Shown: positions 1 to 6,806 of the stretch, piece by piece
Layout of the letters: each line of letters opens with the position of its first letter
Position numbering within the stretch: the first letter of the stretch is position 1
NCBI RefSeq assembly: GCF_003955715.1
Contig: NZ_CP034463.1
Span: 9,486,001-9,550,000 of the forward strand
Direction: 5' to 3'
DNA length: 64,000 bases
Source of the DNA: Streptomyces aquilus
GTDB lineage: Bacteria; Actinomycetota; Actinomycetes; Streptomycetales; Streptomycetaceae
The notes under the pieces: model-generated
Seen by the model: the letters and a program-made list of their open reading frames with translations, nothing else
The model's database searches: none
Told to the model about the DNA's origin: nothing
Translations under genes and position numbers: made by a program

Positions 1-373
1 CGCGGGCCTGCCGCCGGCGTCCGCGGCCGCCGCTCTCACCGCCCTCCGACTGATCCGCGAGGAACCCGAACGCGTCACCCGGCTGCACGACAACGCGGCC
101 CTGTTCCTGCGGCTCGCGGCCGAGGCCGGCGTCGACGTGGGCACCAGCGAGGGCACCCCGGTCGTGCCCGCGATCACCGGCGACTCCGCGAAGGCCCTGC
201 TCCTGGCCGACCGCCTCTACGCCCGCGGCGTCAGCGCCAACCCGATCCTGCACCCGGCGGTGGAGGAACGCCTCGCCCGGCTGCGGTTCTTCATCACCTC
301 CGAGCACACCGAGGAGCAGATCACCACCGCGGTGCGCATCCTCGGCGAGGAACTGGCCGCGCTGTCCTCCTGA
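1..373 (+). CDS. PLP-dependent alpha-oxoamine synthase family enzyme, C-terminal end (partial)
   Basis: The 5' part lies left of the window; reading frame 2 is open from the edge to TGA at 371-373 (about 123 residues). The segment reads AGLPPASAAAAL, then an LHDNAALF helix, GTSEGTPVVPAITGD, and SANPILHPAVEERLARLRFFITSEHT, which is the small C-terminal domain of the AONS/KBL/ALAS group of fold-type I PLP enzymes (acyl-CoA + amino acid giving an aminoketone, with decarboxylation). The catalytic lysine is outside the window, so substrate cannot be judged. It precedes an oxidoreductase and an acyl-CoA dehydrogenase, which suggests a biosynthetic role rather than biotin or threonine metabolism. 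That role is inference; family assignment is fairly secure. Confidence 0.8.
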   Translation, partial: AGLPPASAAAALTALRLIREEPERVTRLHDNAALFLRLAAEAGVDVGTSEGTPVVPAITGDSAKALLLADRLYARGVSANPILHPAVEERLARLRFFITSEHTEEQITTAVRILGEELAALSS

Positions 374-388
374 CGCCCCCCCCGCACG

Positions 389-437
389 GCACCGGGGCGG
401 AACCGGCCGGTTCCCCCGCCGACGGCCGCCCCGGTGC
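389..437 (+). terminator. Strong intergenic hairpin (terminator or attenuator)
   Basis: Perfect 12-bp arms GCACCGGGGCGG (389-400) and CCGCCCCGGTGC (426-437) enclose a second perfect palindrome AACCGGCCGGTT (401-412). It lies 16 nt after the PLP gene stop and 43 nt before the next start. No T-run follows, as is usual in Streptomyces. It may end the first transcript or set relative expression inside the cluster. Confidence 0.65.
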
Positions 438-479
438 GTCCCGCACTCGCCCCCGTCCCTCCCCAGACGAGGAAGAACC

Positions 480-1601
480 ATGACCGAACCGATTCGTGTA
501 GGTGTCATCGGCGCCGGTACCGAACGGGGCTGGGCCAGGACGGCCCATCTCCCGGCCCTCGCGGCGCTGCCGGAGTACGAGCTGACGGCGGTCGCCACGA
601 CCCGCGCCGGCAGCGCCCGCCGCGCCGCCGAACAGTACGGAGCCGCCCACGCCTTCACCGACCCGGCCCGCCTCAGCGGCCACGCCGAGGTGGACCTGGT
701 GGTCGTCGCGGTGAAGACACCGGACCACGCCGACCTGGTGCTGCCCGCCCTGGAAGCGGGCAAGCACGTCTACTGCGAATGGCCGCTCGGCCGCACCACC
801 AAGGAAGCCGAGGTGATGGCCGAGGCCGCCCGGCGGGCAGGCGTCCACGCGGCCGTCGGCCTCCAGGCGCGGCACGCACCCGCCGCCCGGCACGCCCGCC
901 GGCTGCTCACCTCCGGCGCCATCGGCCGGGTCACCGCGGCCAACGTCTTCGCCACCCGCGCCAAGGGAGCCGGCGGCACCGTCACGTCCGACGCCGTCTA
1001 CACCCTCGACCGGCGAGCCGGCGCCGGAACCCTGGAGGTCGCCGGCGGGCACACCCTGGACCTGCTGGAGTTCCTGTGCGGATCCGTCGGCAGGCTCTGG
1101 GCGTCCCTCTCCGTCCAGCAGCCCCGGCTGACCGTGTCCGACACCGCCGAGAGCGTCGGCGTCACCAGCGCCGACCACCTCGTCATCGGCGGGTTCCTGG
1201 TCACCGGCGTGCCCGTGTCGGTGCACGTCCACGACGGCAAGGCCGGGCACGCCCGCACCCGCCTGGAGTTCTCCGGCACCCGTGGCACCCTGACCCTCGT
1301 CTCCGAAGGGCCCGGCGCGGGACACGGCATCCAGATCAGCGACATCCGCCTGTACGAGGACAAGAGCGCCGCCACCGACGGCCGCCAGGAGGTGGCGGTG
1401 CCGCCGGACTGCCGGACCGCCGTGGACGTGCCGGACACCGCCGTACGCAATGTGGCGGAGCTCTACGCCGCACTGGCCCGCGACATCCGCGGCGGCTCGC
1501 ACACCGTCCCCGACTTCGAGACCGGACTGCGACTGCACCGGCTCCTCGACACCGTCCGCTCCGCCGACCAGGCCGCGGCGAGCCAGGTCCGGGAGGTATG
1601 A
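480..1601 (+). CDS. Gfo/Idh/MocA family oxidoreductase, Gal80-like
   Basis: 373 residues, usual length for the family. An N-terminal Rossmann fold is visible (IRVGVIGAGTERGW, residues about 4-17; VDLVVVAVKTPDHADLVLPALEAGKHVYCEW near 75-105), followed by the typical alpha/beta C-terminal domain. In most members the EKP motif supplies the catalytic lysine; here it reads EWPLG, as in the Gal80-like branch, so the protein may bind NAD(P) and sugar-like ligands without standard catalysis, or use another residue. Start: ATG 480 with GAGGAAG just upstream (470-476). The stop TGA (1599-1601) is one base before the next start, so it is coupled to the acyl-CoA dehydrogenase gene. Confidence 0.85.
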   Translation: MTEPIRVGVIGAGTERGWARTAHLPALAALPEYELTAVATTRAGSARRAAEQYGAAHAFTDPARLSGHAEVDLVVVAVKTPDHADLVLPALEAGKHVYCEWPLGRTTKEAEVMAEAARRAGVHAAVGLQARHAPAARHARRLLTSGAIGRVTAANVFATRAKGAGGTVTSDAVYTLDRRAGAGTLEVAGGHTLDLLEFLCGSVGRLWASLSVQQPRLTVSDTAESVGVTSADHLVIGGFLVTGVPVSVHVHDGKAGHARTRLEFSGTRGTLTLVSEGPGAGHGIQISDIRLYEDKSAATDGRQEVAVPPDCRTAVDVPDTAVRNVAELYAALARDIRGGSHTVPDFETGLRLHRLLDTVRSADQAAASQVREV

Positions 1602-1602
1602 G

Positions 1603-3321
1603 ATGACCGTCCAAGTCTTCGCGCAGCGCCCGACGGCGCAGCCCACGCGGCAGCCCGCGGCGAGCTTCCTGACCGCACTCACCGGCGGCGACCCGTCCTG
1701 GGACGCCTGGCGCGACCCGTCCGTACCCGAGAACGTCGAACACCCGCCCGAGGTGGTACGGCTCCTGGCCTTCCTCGACACCGAGGTCGACCCGGACGCC
1801 GTCGACCGGGAGGGTGAGATCCCGCCGTTCGTGATCGCGCGGCTGCGCGACCTCGGCGCCTTCCGGCTCGCGGCGGGCGAGGACCTCGGCGGGCTCGGGC
1901 TGACGCCGTACGCGCTGTTCCGGACCGTGGAGGCGGTCGCCTCCCGCTCCGTCGCGATCGGCTTCCTGCTCGCCGTCCACAACGGCATCGGGGTCGCCAC
2001 CTCGCTGCTGCCGACGCTGCCGCACGGCGCCCTGCGCGATCTGATCCGGCGCCGCACCCGCGAGGGCATGATCTCCGGCTTCGCCGACACCGAGCCCGCC
2101 GGACAGGGCAACCAGTGGCCGCGGACGACCGCCACCCCCACCCCCGACGGCTCGGCGTACGTCCTCAACGGCGACAAGCTGTTCATCAGCAACGGACCCG
2201 TCGCCGACCTCCTGGGCGTCACCGTGACCGTCCGCGACGAGGACGGCCCCTGTGTCGGCCTCGCCGTCGTGGACACCCGCACCCCAGGCTTCGAGGTCCG
2301 AGCCGGCCTGGAGTGCCTGGGCGTACGGGGCCTGCCCAACGGGTGGCTGCGCCTGAACGGAGTCACGATTCCCAGGGACCATGTGGTCACGGTCGCCCAC
2401 GGCGACCCCCGCCGCACCCCGGAACGGACCTCGGCCCTCCTGACCGCGCGGCTGCTCATCCAAGGGGCCCCCGCACTCGCCCTCGCCCGCAACTGCCTGC
2501 GCTGGTCAAGGGAGTTCACCGCGCGCCGCCGCGTCGACGGCATCGGCCTGGGGGAGTACGACCTCATCCAGCGCACCCTCGCCGCCAACGCGGCGGACGT
2601 ACGCGCCATGGACGCCGTGGTCCGCTGGAGCCTCGGCGCCCCGGCCCCCGGCGAACGCTGGTTCGAGCGCATGCTCGCCCGCAACTTCTGCACCGAGGCG
2701 GCCACCAGGGTCGTGGACCGTACGGTCTCCCTCCTGGGTGGCGAAGGGCTGGAGACCGACCGCTCCAAACGCCGGCGCGGGGCACCGCCCGTGCCGCTGG
2801 AGCGGGCCTACCGGGACATCAGGGTGCTGCGCACCGCGGGCGGCGTGGACGACCTGATCGACGTCCAGGCGGCCCAGGCCCTGCTCGCGCACCTCGCGGA
2901 CACCGAGCCGGCCGGCGGTTTCCGTGACGGTGCCGTACCGGGCGTGCTCCCGGCCACCGAGAACTTCTTCCCGCGCAACGCCCGTCACCTGCACGACCTG
3001 CACGAGGACCTGGCCCGCTTCGCCGCCGCCTGCCATGACATCGGCACCCGCGCGGCGAAGGGGCGGCCATCAGGTTCTCAGCAGTACCCGCTGTTGCTGA
3101 TCGGCCGCATCGCCCGCGAACTGCTGGGCACCGCGGCCGCCCTCGCCACGGCCGAACAGGACGGTCACCAGCGGCTCACCGACGTCCACTGCACGGCCGC
3201 CCGGTTCCGGCTGCGCGACCTGTGGGCACAGCTCGACGCACCGGACCAGCCGGACCACGCCGGCATCGCCCGCGCGGTGCTCTCCCGGGACCGGCACCTC
3301 GACGGTCTGCTCGGCCTGTGA
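1603..3321 (+). CDS. Acyl-CoA dehydrogenase family protein with C-terminal extension
   Basis: 572 residues against about 380 for a simple acyl-CoA dehydrogenase. N-terminal helical domain (EIPPFVIARLRDLGAFRLAAGEDLGGLGL, about 70-100), middle beta domain (GFADTEPAGQGNQWP; LNGDKLFISNGPVADLLGVTV, about 150-210) and the C-terminal four-helix domain (RVVDRTVSLLGGEGL; ERAYRDIRVLRTAGGVDDLIDVQ, about 365-420) are all visible. The last 150 residues form an additional helical segment like those of the long ACAD forms. It likely introduces an alpha,beta double bond in an acyl thioester using FAD. Start ATG 1603 follows the upstream stop by one base and is preceded by GGGAGGT at 1591-1597; a longer reading from GTG 1450 is rejected because it overlaps the upstream gene. 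Confidence 0.88.
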   Translation: MTVQVFAQRPTAQPTRQPAASFLTALTGGDPSWDAWRDPSVPENVEHPPEVVRLLAFLDTEVDPDAVDREGEIPPFVIARLRDLGAFRLAAGEDLGGLGLTPYALFRTVEAVASRSVAIGFLLAVHNGIGVATSLLPTLPHGALRDLIRRRTREGMISGFADTEPAGQGNQWPRTTATPTPDGSAYVLNGDKLFISNGPVADLLGVTVTVRDEDGPCVGLAVVDTRTPGFEVRAGLECLGVRGLPNGWLRLNGVTIPRDHVVTVAHGDPRRTPERTSALLTARLLIQGAPALALARNCLRWSREFTARRRVDGIGLGEYDLIQRTLAANAADVRAMDAVVRWSLGAPAPGERWFERMLARNFCTEAATRVVDRTVSLLGGEGLETDRSKRRRGAPPVPLERAYRDIRVLRTAGGVDDLIDVQAAQALLAHLADTEPAGGFRDGAVPGVLPATENFFPRNARHLHDLHEDLARFAAACHDIGTRAAKGRPSGSQQYPLLLIGRIARELLGTAAALATAEQDGHQRLTDVHCTAARFRLRDLWAQLDAPDQPDHAGIARAVLSRDRHLDGLLGL

Positions 3322-3349
3322 CCCCGCCCGCGGACCCGACAGGAGCCTC

Positions 3350-3691
3350 GTGATGCACCCCGCCACCCCGCACCCCGCCCGGCACGCCACCCCGCCGCCT
3401 CCACCCGCGGGCCCGCACCGCACGACAGCCGCGCTCCCGCCCGTGGACCCCGACCGCTCGACGGCCCTGCTCCTGCCTGCCGACCCCTACCGCACGACAG
3501 CCGTCCTCCCGCCCGCGGACCCCGACCCCACGACGGCCCTGCTCCTGCCTGCCGACCCCTACCGCACGACAGCCGTGCTCCCGTCCGCGGCCACGCACCT
3601 GCTCTCCTCGCACGAGATGTTCCACCGGCTGATGGCCGCCCCCTGGGCGAACCGCCCGCCCGCCCATGCCGTTCCCACGAGGCGCCCGTGA
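3350..3691 (+). CDS. Small proline-rich protein built of five 12-residue repeats
   Basis: 113 residues, no recognised family. After a short Pro/His-rich lead (1-20) come five consecutive 12-residue units (21-80): GPHRTTAALPPV, DPDRSTALLLPA, DPYRTTAVLPPA, DPDPTTALLLPA, DPYRTTAVLPSA; then a 33-residue tail with HEMFHRLMAAPW and a basic end. AGGAG at 3341-3345 precedes GTG 3350 (an ATG is the next codon). Its stop overlaps the avrD-like start (GTGA at 3688-3691), the coupling expected of a translated gene. No signal peptide or TM segment. The repeats could be a scaffold, a carrier or a multi-copy precursor peptide; none of these is shown by the sequence. Confidence 0.6.
   Translation: MMHPATPHPARHATPPPPPAGPHRTTAALPPVDPDRSTALLLPADPYRTTAVLPPADPDPTTALLLPADPYRTTAVLPSAATHLLSSHEMFHRLMAAPWANRPPAHAVPTRRP
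3410..3589 (+). repeat. In-frame tandem repeats encoding five 36-bp units (two 72-bp super-units)
   Basis: Units 2-3 (3446-3517) and 4-5 (3518-3589) form two 72-bp copies that are nearly identical at DNA level, including long shared blocks such as CTGCTCCTGCCTGCCGACCC. This points to recent duplication inside the small gene. Unit 1 (3410-3445) is more diverged. Confidence 0.85.
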
Positions 3692-4743
3692 CGGGCCCGG
3701 CCGGGGCCCGGCTGAGCGTCGCCGCCATCGACGACTATCTCGGGCCCGGCGAGCACCGCTACTTCGGTGCCGGCTTCCGTCGGGTGCTGCACCGGCTGGA
3801 GGCCATCCGGGTCTCCCGCCGGCCCGACTCCACCGAGGCGACCGCCCGCGCGTCCGTGACGTACCCCGCCCACTGGTCCGCGAAGGGCACCGGCGAGCTT
3901 CTCCCGCACCTCAGCAGCGTCGACGGCCTCGCCCTGGGAGCGCAGCTCGCCGAGATCCTGCTCGGCCACGCCTACGGCCTCGACGCGGGTGCCCGCTCCC
4001 GCATGTGGCTGCGCGCGGTCCGCCTGCGCGCCGGCGTCCATCCCCAAGAGGACCTCGACGACATCCCCGTGCACGGCGTCTTCCGCCCCGCAGAGTCGGA
4101 GCGCGTCGCCGACGGCCTGCTGGCCTCCTGCCTGGACGTCCGGATCGGCTCGATGGAGGTCCGGTGCGAGATCCAGCACGAAGTGGCGGGCGGTTACCGG
4201 CCCGACCGTGCCGAAGCCCGTCACGCGAGCGCCGAGGACGCCCTGGGCGAGCCGTGCCGGCGGTACTTCGCCGAGCTCTTCCGCCACCGCGACCAGCGGG
4301 TCACCCGTCTGACCGTCGACCGGGACGCGGGGCGTGTGGACGCCACCGTCCGCATCACACCCGCGCCCGGCGAGAGCCGGCTGCGGCCCACCGGACTGGA
4401 GTCCGCCTACCTGCCCAGCGCGTCCATGCTCGACGCCATCACCGTGACGGGCCAGCTCGCCCAGGTCCTGCTGTACGAACTCGACGGCATCGAGCGCGGT
4501 GACAGCGGCACCCTCTGGCTGCGCAAGGCAGCCCTGTCCACCCGTATGCCGCTGCGGGCAGTGGATCACGCCTTCCCCGTGCACGCGCACATCGAGGACA
4601 CCCGCCTGCTGATCATCGCCGACGACACCTGGCGGGTCTGCGACCTCGGCTACGCCTTCCACGGCATCACCGGAGGGTTCTCCGTGGCACACCGACTACC
4701 CGACTCCGTGGCACACCGACTACCCGACCGAGGACCACGATGA
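3688..4743 (+). CDS. AvrD family protein (putative syringolide-type lactone/signal biosynthesis)
   Basis: 351 residues. The opening (AAIDDYLGPGEHRYFGAGFRRVLHR), the segment ASVTYPAHWSAKGTGELLPHLSSVDGLALGAQLAE and the later matching half (MLDAITVTGQLAQVLLYELDGIERGDSGTLWLRKA) look like the two-domain AvrD family, whose Pseudomonas member directs synthesis of syringolides from a sugar and a beta-ketoacyl precursor. This is pattern recognition from memory; an AfsA-like hotdog protein was considered, but the AfsA motifs are not seen. Start GTG 3688 overlaps the preceding stop, and its own stop overlaps the next start (ATGA, 4740-4743), so the genes are coupled. The last 20 residues contain a duplicated octapeptide SVAHRLPD caused by an exact 24-bp tandem duplication. 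Confidence 0.62.
   Translation: MTGPAGARLSVAAIDDYLGPGEHRYFGAGFRRVLHRLEAIRVSRRPDSTEATARASVTYPAHWSAKGTGELLPHLSSVDGLALGAQLAEILLGHAYGLDAGARSRMWLRAVRLRAGVHPQEDLDDIPVHGVFRPAESERVADGLLASCLDVRIGSMEVRCEIQHEVAGGYRPDRAEARHASAEDALGEPCRRYFAELFRHRDQRVTRLTVDRDAGRVDATVRITPAPGESRLRPTGLESAYLPSASMLDAITVTGQLAQVLLYELDGIERGDSGTLWLRKAALSTRMPLRAVDHAFPVHAHIEDTRLLIIADDTWRVCDLGYAFHGITGGFSVAHRLPDSVAHRLPDRGPR
4681..4728 (+). repeat. Exact 24-bp tandem duplication at the 3' end of the avrD-like gene
   Basis: Two identical copies (4681-4704 and 4705-4728) beginning TCCGTGGCACACCGACTACC. In frame; duplicates SVAHRLPD near the C terminus without disturbing the overlap with the next gene. Confidence 0.95.
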
Positions 4744-5492
4744 CGACCACAGCCCCCACACCGGAGCGCGCGGAAGGCAACCGTACGTCCATGCGGCGCC
4801 TGGCCGTCTCCGGTACGTACAGCACCGGCAAGACCACGACGACCATCGCCCTCGCCCACCTCACGGGGGTACCGCGCACCCACGCCCGGACCATGCGCGA
4901 GATCCTGGCCGACGTGCTGCCGGGCAAACGCCTGGAGGAGTGCACGGCCGCCGAACTGATCCAGCTGGGCATCCACCGGTTCACCGAGCGGACCGTGCAC
5001 GAGTCCCACCTCCCCGACGGGTTCGTCTCCGACGGCTCCTCCCTGCACGAGTGGGTCTACGGCAAGGTGCGCGTCCGCGCCGGGATCCATCCCACCGACG
5101 GCTACGAGACCGGCGGATCGGCGCCGGCCTTCTACGAGGAGGTGATCGACGCCCTGGGCGCCGTGCTGAAGGACCACGCTCGCCGGGCCTACGACGTCTT
5201 CATCCATCTGCCGGTGGAGTTCGACCTGGTCGCCGACGGGCACCGCCCGGTTTCCGAGCGCTTCCGGAGCATGTCCGACGAGCTGCTGCGCGACACGCTC
5301 GACGAGCTGCGCATTCCGTACCACGTCGTCGGCGGCACCCTTGAGAACCGCCTCGCCACCATCGTCGACATCTTCGGCCTGCCCGCGCGAACGAGCCTGG
5401 AACGCGCGATGGAACTGGCCCGCCGGGAGACAGCCGACGCCTACCGCCAGACCGCCCGGGCCGCGCGGACCGCCGAGCGCCGCTCCGCGTGA
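4740..5492 (+). CDS. P-loop ATPase/kinase, NadR-like AAA domain
   Basis: 250 residues. Walker A GTYSTGKT at residues 25-32 is followed by a helical region with LPGKRLEECTAAELIQLGIHRFTER and a Walker B-like VSDGSSLHEWVY, then KDHARRAYDVFIHLP, as in small NadR/Ttd14-like ATPases that phosphorylate nucleosides, nucleotides or small molecules. Cytosolic; no signal. ATG 4740 overlaps the stop of the avrD-like gene, so it is probably made with it and may modify or activate a cluster intermediate (inference). The last 30 residues are Ala/Arg-rich and without clear structure. Confidence 0.75.
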   Translation: MTTTAPTPERAEGNRTSMRRLAVSGTYSTGKTTTTIALAHLTGVPRTHARTMREILADVLPGKRLEECTAAELIQLGIHRFTERTVHESHLPDGFVSDGSSLHEWVYGKVRVRAGIHPTDGYETGGSAPAFYEEVIDALGAVLKDHARRAYDVFIHLPVEFDLVADGHRPVSERFRSMSDELLRDTLDELRIPYHVVGGTLENRLATIVDIFGLPARTSLERAMELARRETADAYRQTARAARTAERRSA

Positions 5493-5497
5493 GAACG

Positions 5498-5542
5498 CGC
5501 CGGGGAGCGACCGGCCCGTGCCTCCGGCGCGGATCCCCGGCG
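5498..5542 (+). terminator. Hairpin after the ATPase gene
   Basis: Perfect 9-bp arms CGCCGGGGA (5498-5506) and TCCCCGGCG (5534-5542), loop 27 nt, starting 5 nt after the ATPase stop. It separates the coupled genes from the flavin oxidoreductase gene. Confidence 0.5.
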
Positions 5543-5588
5543 GGTCCGTACGGCATGGCCTGGCCCGCCGTCCTGGCCCGCCCGCCCA

Positions 5589-5643
5589 GCGCGCCACCTC
5601 ACCTTTCACGACCCCAGTCCCTGACGGTGCGCGCCACCTCACC
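5589..5643 (+). promoter_or_regulatory. 15-bp direct repeats 40 bp apart upstream of the OYE gene
   Basis: GCGCGCCACCTCACC occurs at 5589-5603 and again at 5629-5643, so the copies are on the same helical face. They lie just upstream of the OYE start (5681). Candidate binding sites for a regulator; no matching regulator is encoded alongside. Confidence 0.4.
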
Positions 5644-5680
5644 CCGCTGACGTCCGACCTCTGCAACCGAGGGAGCCCTC

Positions 5681-6805
5681 ATGCCCGGTACCACCACCTC
5701 CGCCCCCCGAACGACTGCCCCCACGCCCGCTTCCGTCCCTGCGGTGGCCCCCCTGTTCCGCCCCTTCTCGGTGGGCGGGCTGCACCTGCCCAACCGTGTC
5801 GTCATGGCGCCGATGACGCGCAACTTCTCGCCCGGCGGCGTCCCCGGCCCCGAGGTCGCCGAGTACTACGCGCGCCGGGCCCGGGGCGGCGTCGGCCTCA
5901 TCGTCACCGAGGGCACGGTCGTCGGCCACCCCGCGGCCGCCCCCACCGCCACCGTTCCGCGCTTCCACGGCGAGGACGCCCTCGCGGGCTGGGCCCGGGT
6001 CGTGGAAGCGGTCCACGCCGAAGGCGGCCGCATCATCCCGCAGTTGTGGCACGCCGGCCTGGAACGCAAGGGCGACGACGTGCCCGACCCGCAGGTGCCC
6101 GCCGCCGGGCCCGGCACGCTCTCCGAGTCCGACATCGCCGAGGTGGTCGCCGCGTTCGCCCAGGCCGCCGCGGACGCACAGCGCCTGGGCTTCGACGGTC
6201 TCGAACTGCACGGCGGACACGGCTACTTGATCGACCAGTTCCTCCGTCCCGAGACCAACACGCGCACCGACGGATACGGCGGTGACCTCGGCGGCCGCAC
6301 CCGCTTCCCGGCCGAGCTGGTGGCGGCGTGCAGGGCCGCGGTCGGCTATGACTTCCCCCTCTTCCTGCGGATCTCCCAGTGGACCGTCGGCGACTTCGGC
6401 GCCCGGCTGGCGGCCACCCCCGACGAACTGGAACTGATGCTCGGCCCGCTGATCGAGGCGGGCGTCGACGTCATCGACTGCTCGACCAGGCGCTTCTGGC
6501 TGCCGGAGTTCCCGGGCTCGGACCTCTCGCTGGCGGGCTGGGTGAAGAAGCTGACCGGCCTGCCGACGGTCGCCGTCGGCTCGGTCGGGCTCGACGACAG
6601 CGAGTTCCTGAGCGCGCTCATCGAGGGCAAGGGCGCGGCGAACGGTTCCCTGGACCGCCTGGTGGAGCGCATGGAGCGGGACGAGTTCGACCTCGTGGCT
6701 GTCGGCCGGCTGCTGCTCTCGGACCCGGAGTGGGTGGCCAAGATCCGTGACGGCCGCGAGGGCGAACTACGCCCGTTCTCCGCCGAGGCCCTGCTCAGCC
6801 TCTGA
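5681..6805 (+). CDS. NADH:flavin oxidoreductase, Old Yellow Enzyme family
   Basis: 374 residues, standard OYE length, FMN-binding TIM barrel. Visible: LFRPFSVGGLHLPNRVVMAPMTRN at the first strand, GLIVTEGT, PQLWHAG, then the hallmark HGGHGYLIDQFLRPETNTRTDGYGG (about 184-208) carrying the paired substrate-binding His/His, and VGRLLLSDPEWVAK near the end. It reduces activated C=C bonds such as enones or enoates with NAD(P)H. ATG 5681 has GGGAG 9 nt upstream. It ends the cluster: the next gene is convergent, its stop beginning one base after this TGA. A substrate made by the acyl-CoA dehydrogenase or avrD-like product is plausible but unproven. Confidence 0.92.
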   Translation: MPGTTTSAPRTTAPTPASVPAVAPLFRPFSVGGLHLPNRVVMAPMTRNFSPGGVPGPEVAEYYARRARGGVGLIVTEGTVVGHPAAAPTATVPRFHGEDALAGWARVVEAVHAEGGRIIPQLWHAGLERKGDDVPDPQVPAAGPGTLSESDIAEVVAAFAQAAADAQRLGFDGLELHGGHGYLIDQFLRPETNTRTDGYGGDLGGRTRFPAELVAACRAAVGYDFPLFLRISQWTVGDFGARLAATPDELELMLGPLIEAGVDVIDCSTRRFWLPEFPGSDLSLAGWVKKLTGLPTVAVGSVGLDDSEFLSALIEGKGAANGSLDRLVERMERDEFDLVAVGRLLLSDPEWVAKIRDGREGELRPFSAEALLSL

Positions 6806-6806
6806 T

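Noticed and set aside
321..2768. 815-codon open frame on the minus strand
   Set aside because: Antisense shadow of the Gfo/Idh and acyl-CoA dehydrogenase genes; composition Arg/Pro/Ser-rich and without any family motif.
3688..4743. AfsA-type gamma-butyrolactone synthase
   Set aside because: The AfsA hotdog motifs are not visible; the opening and internal repeat fit AvrD better.
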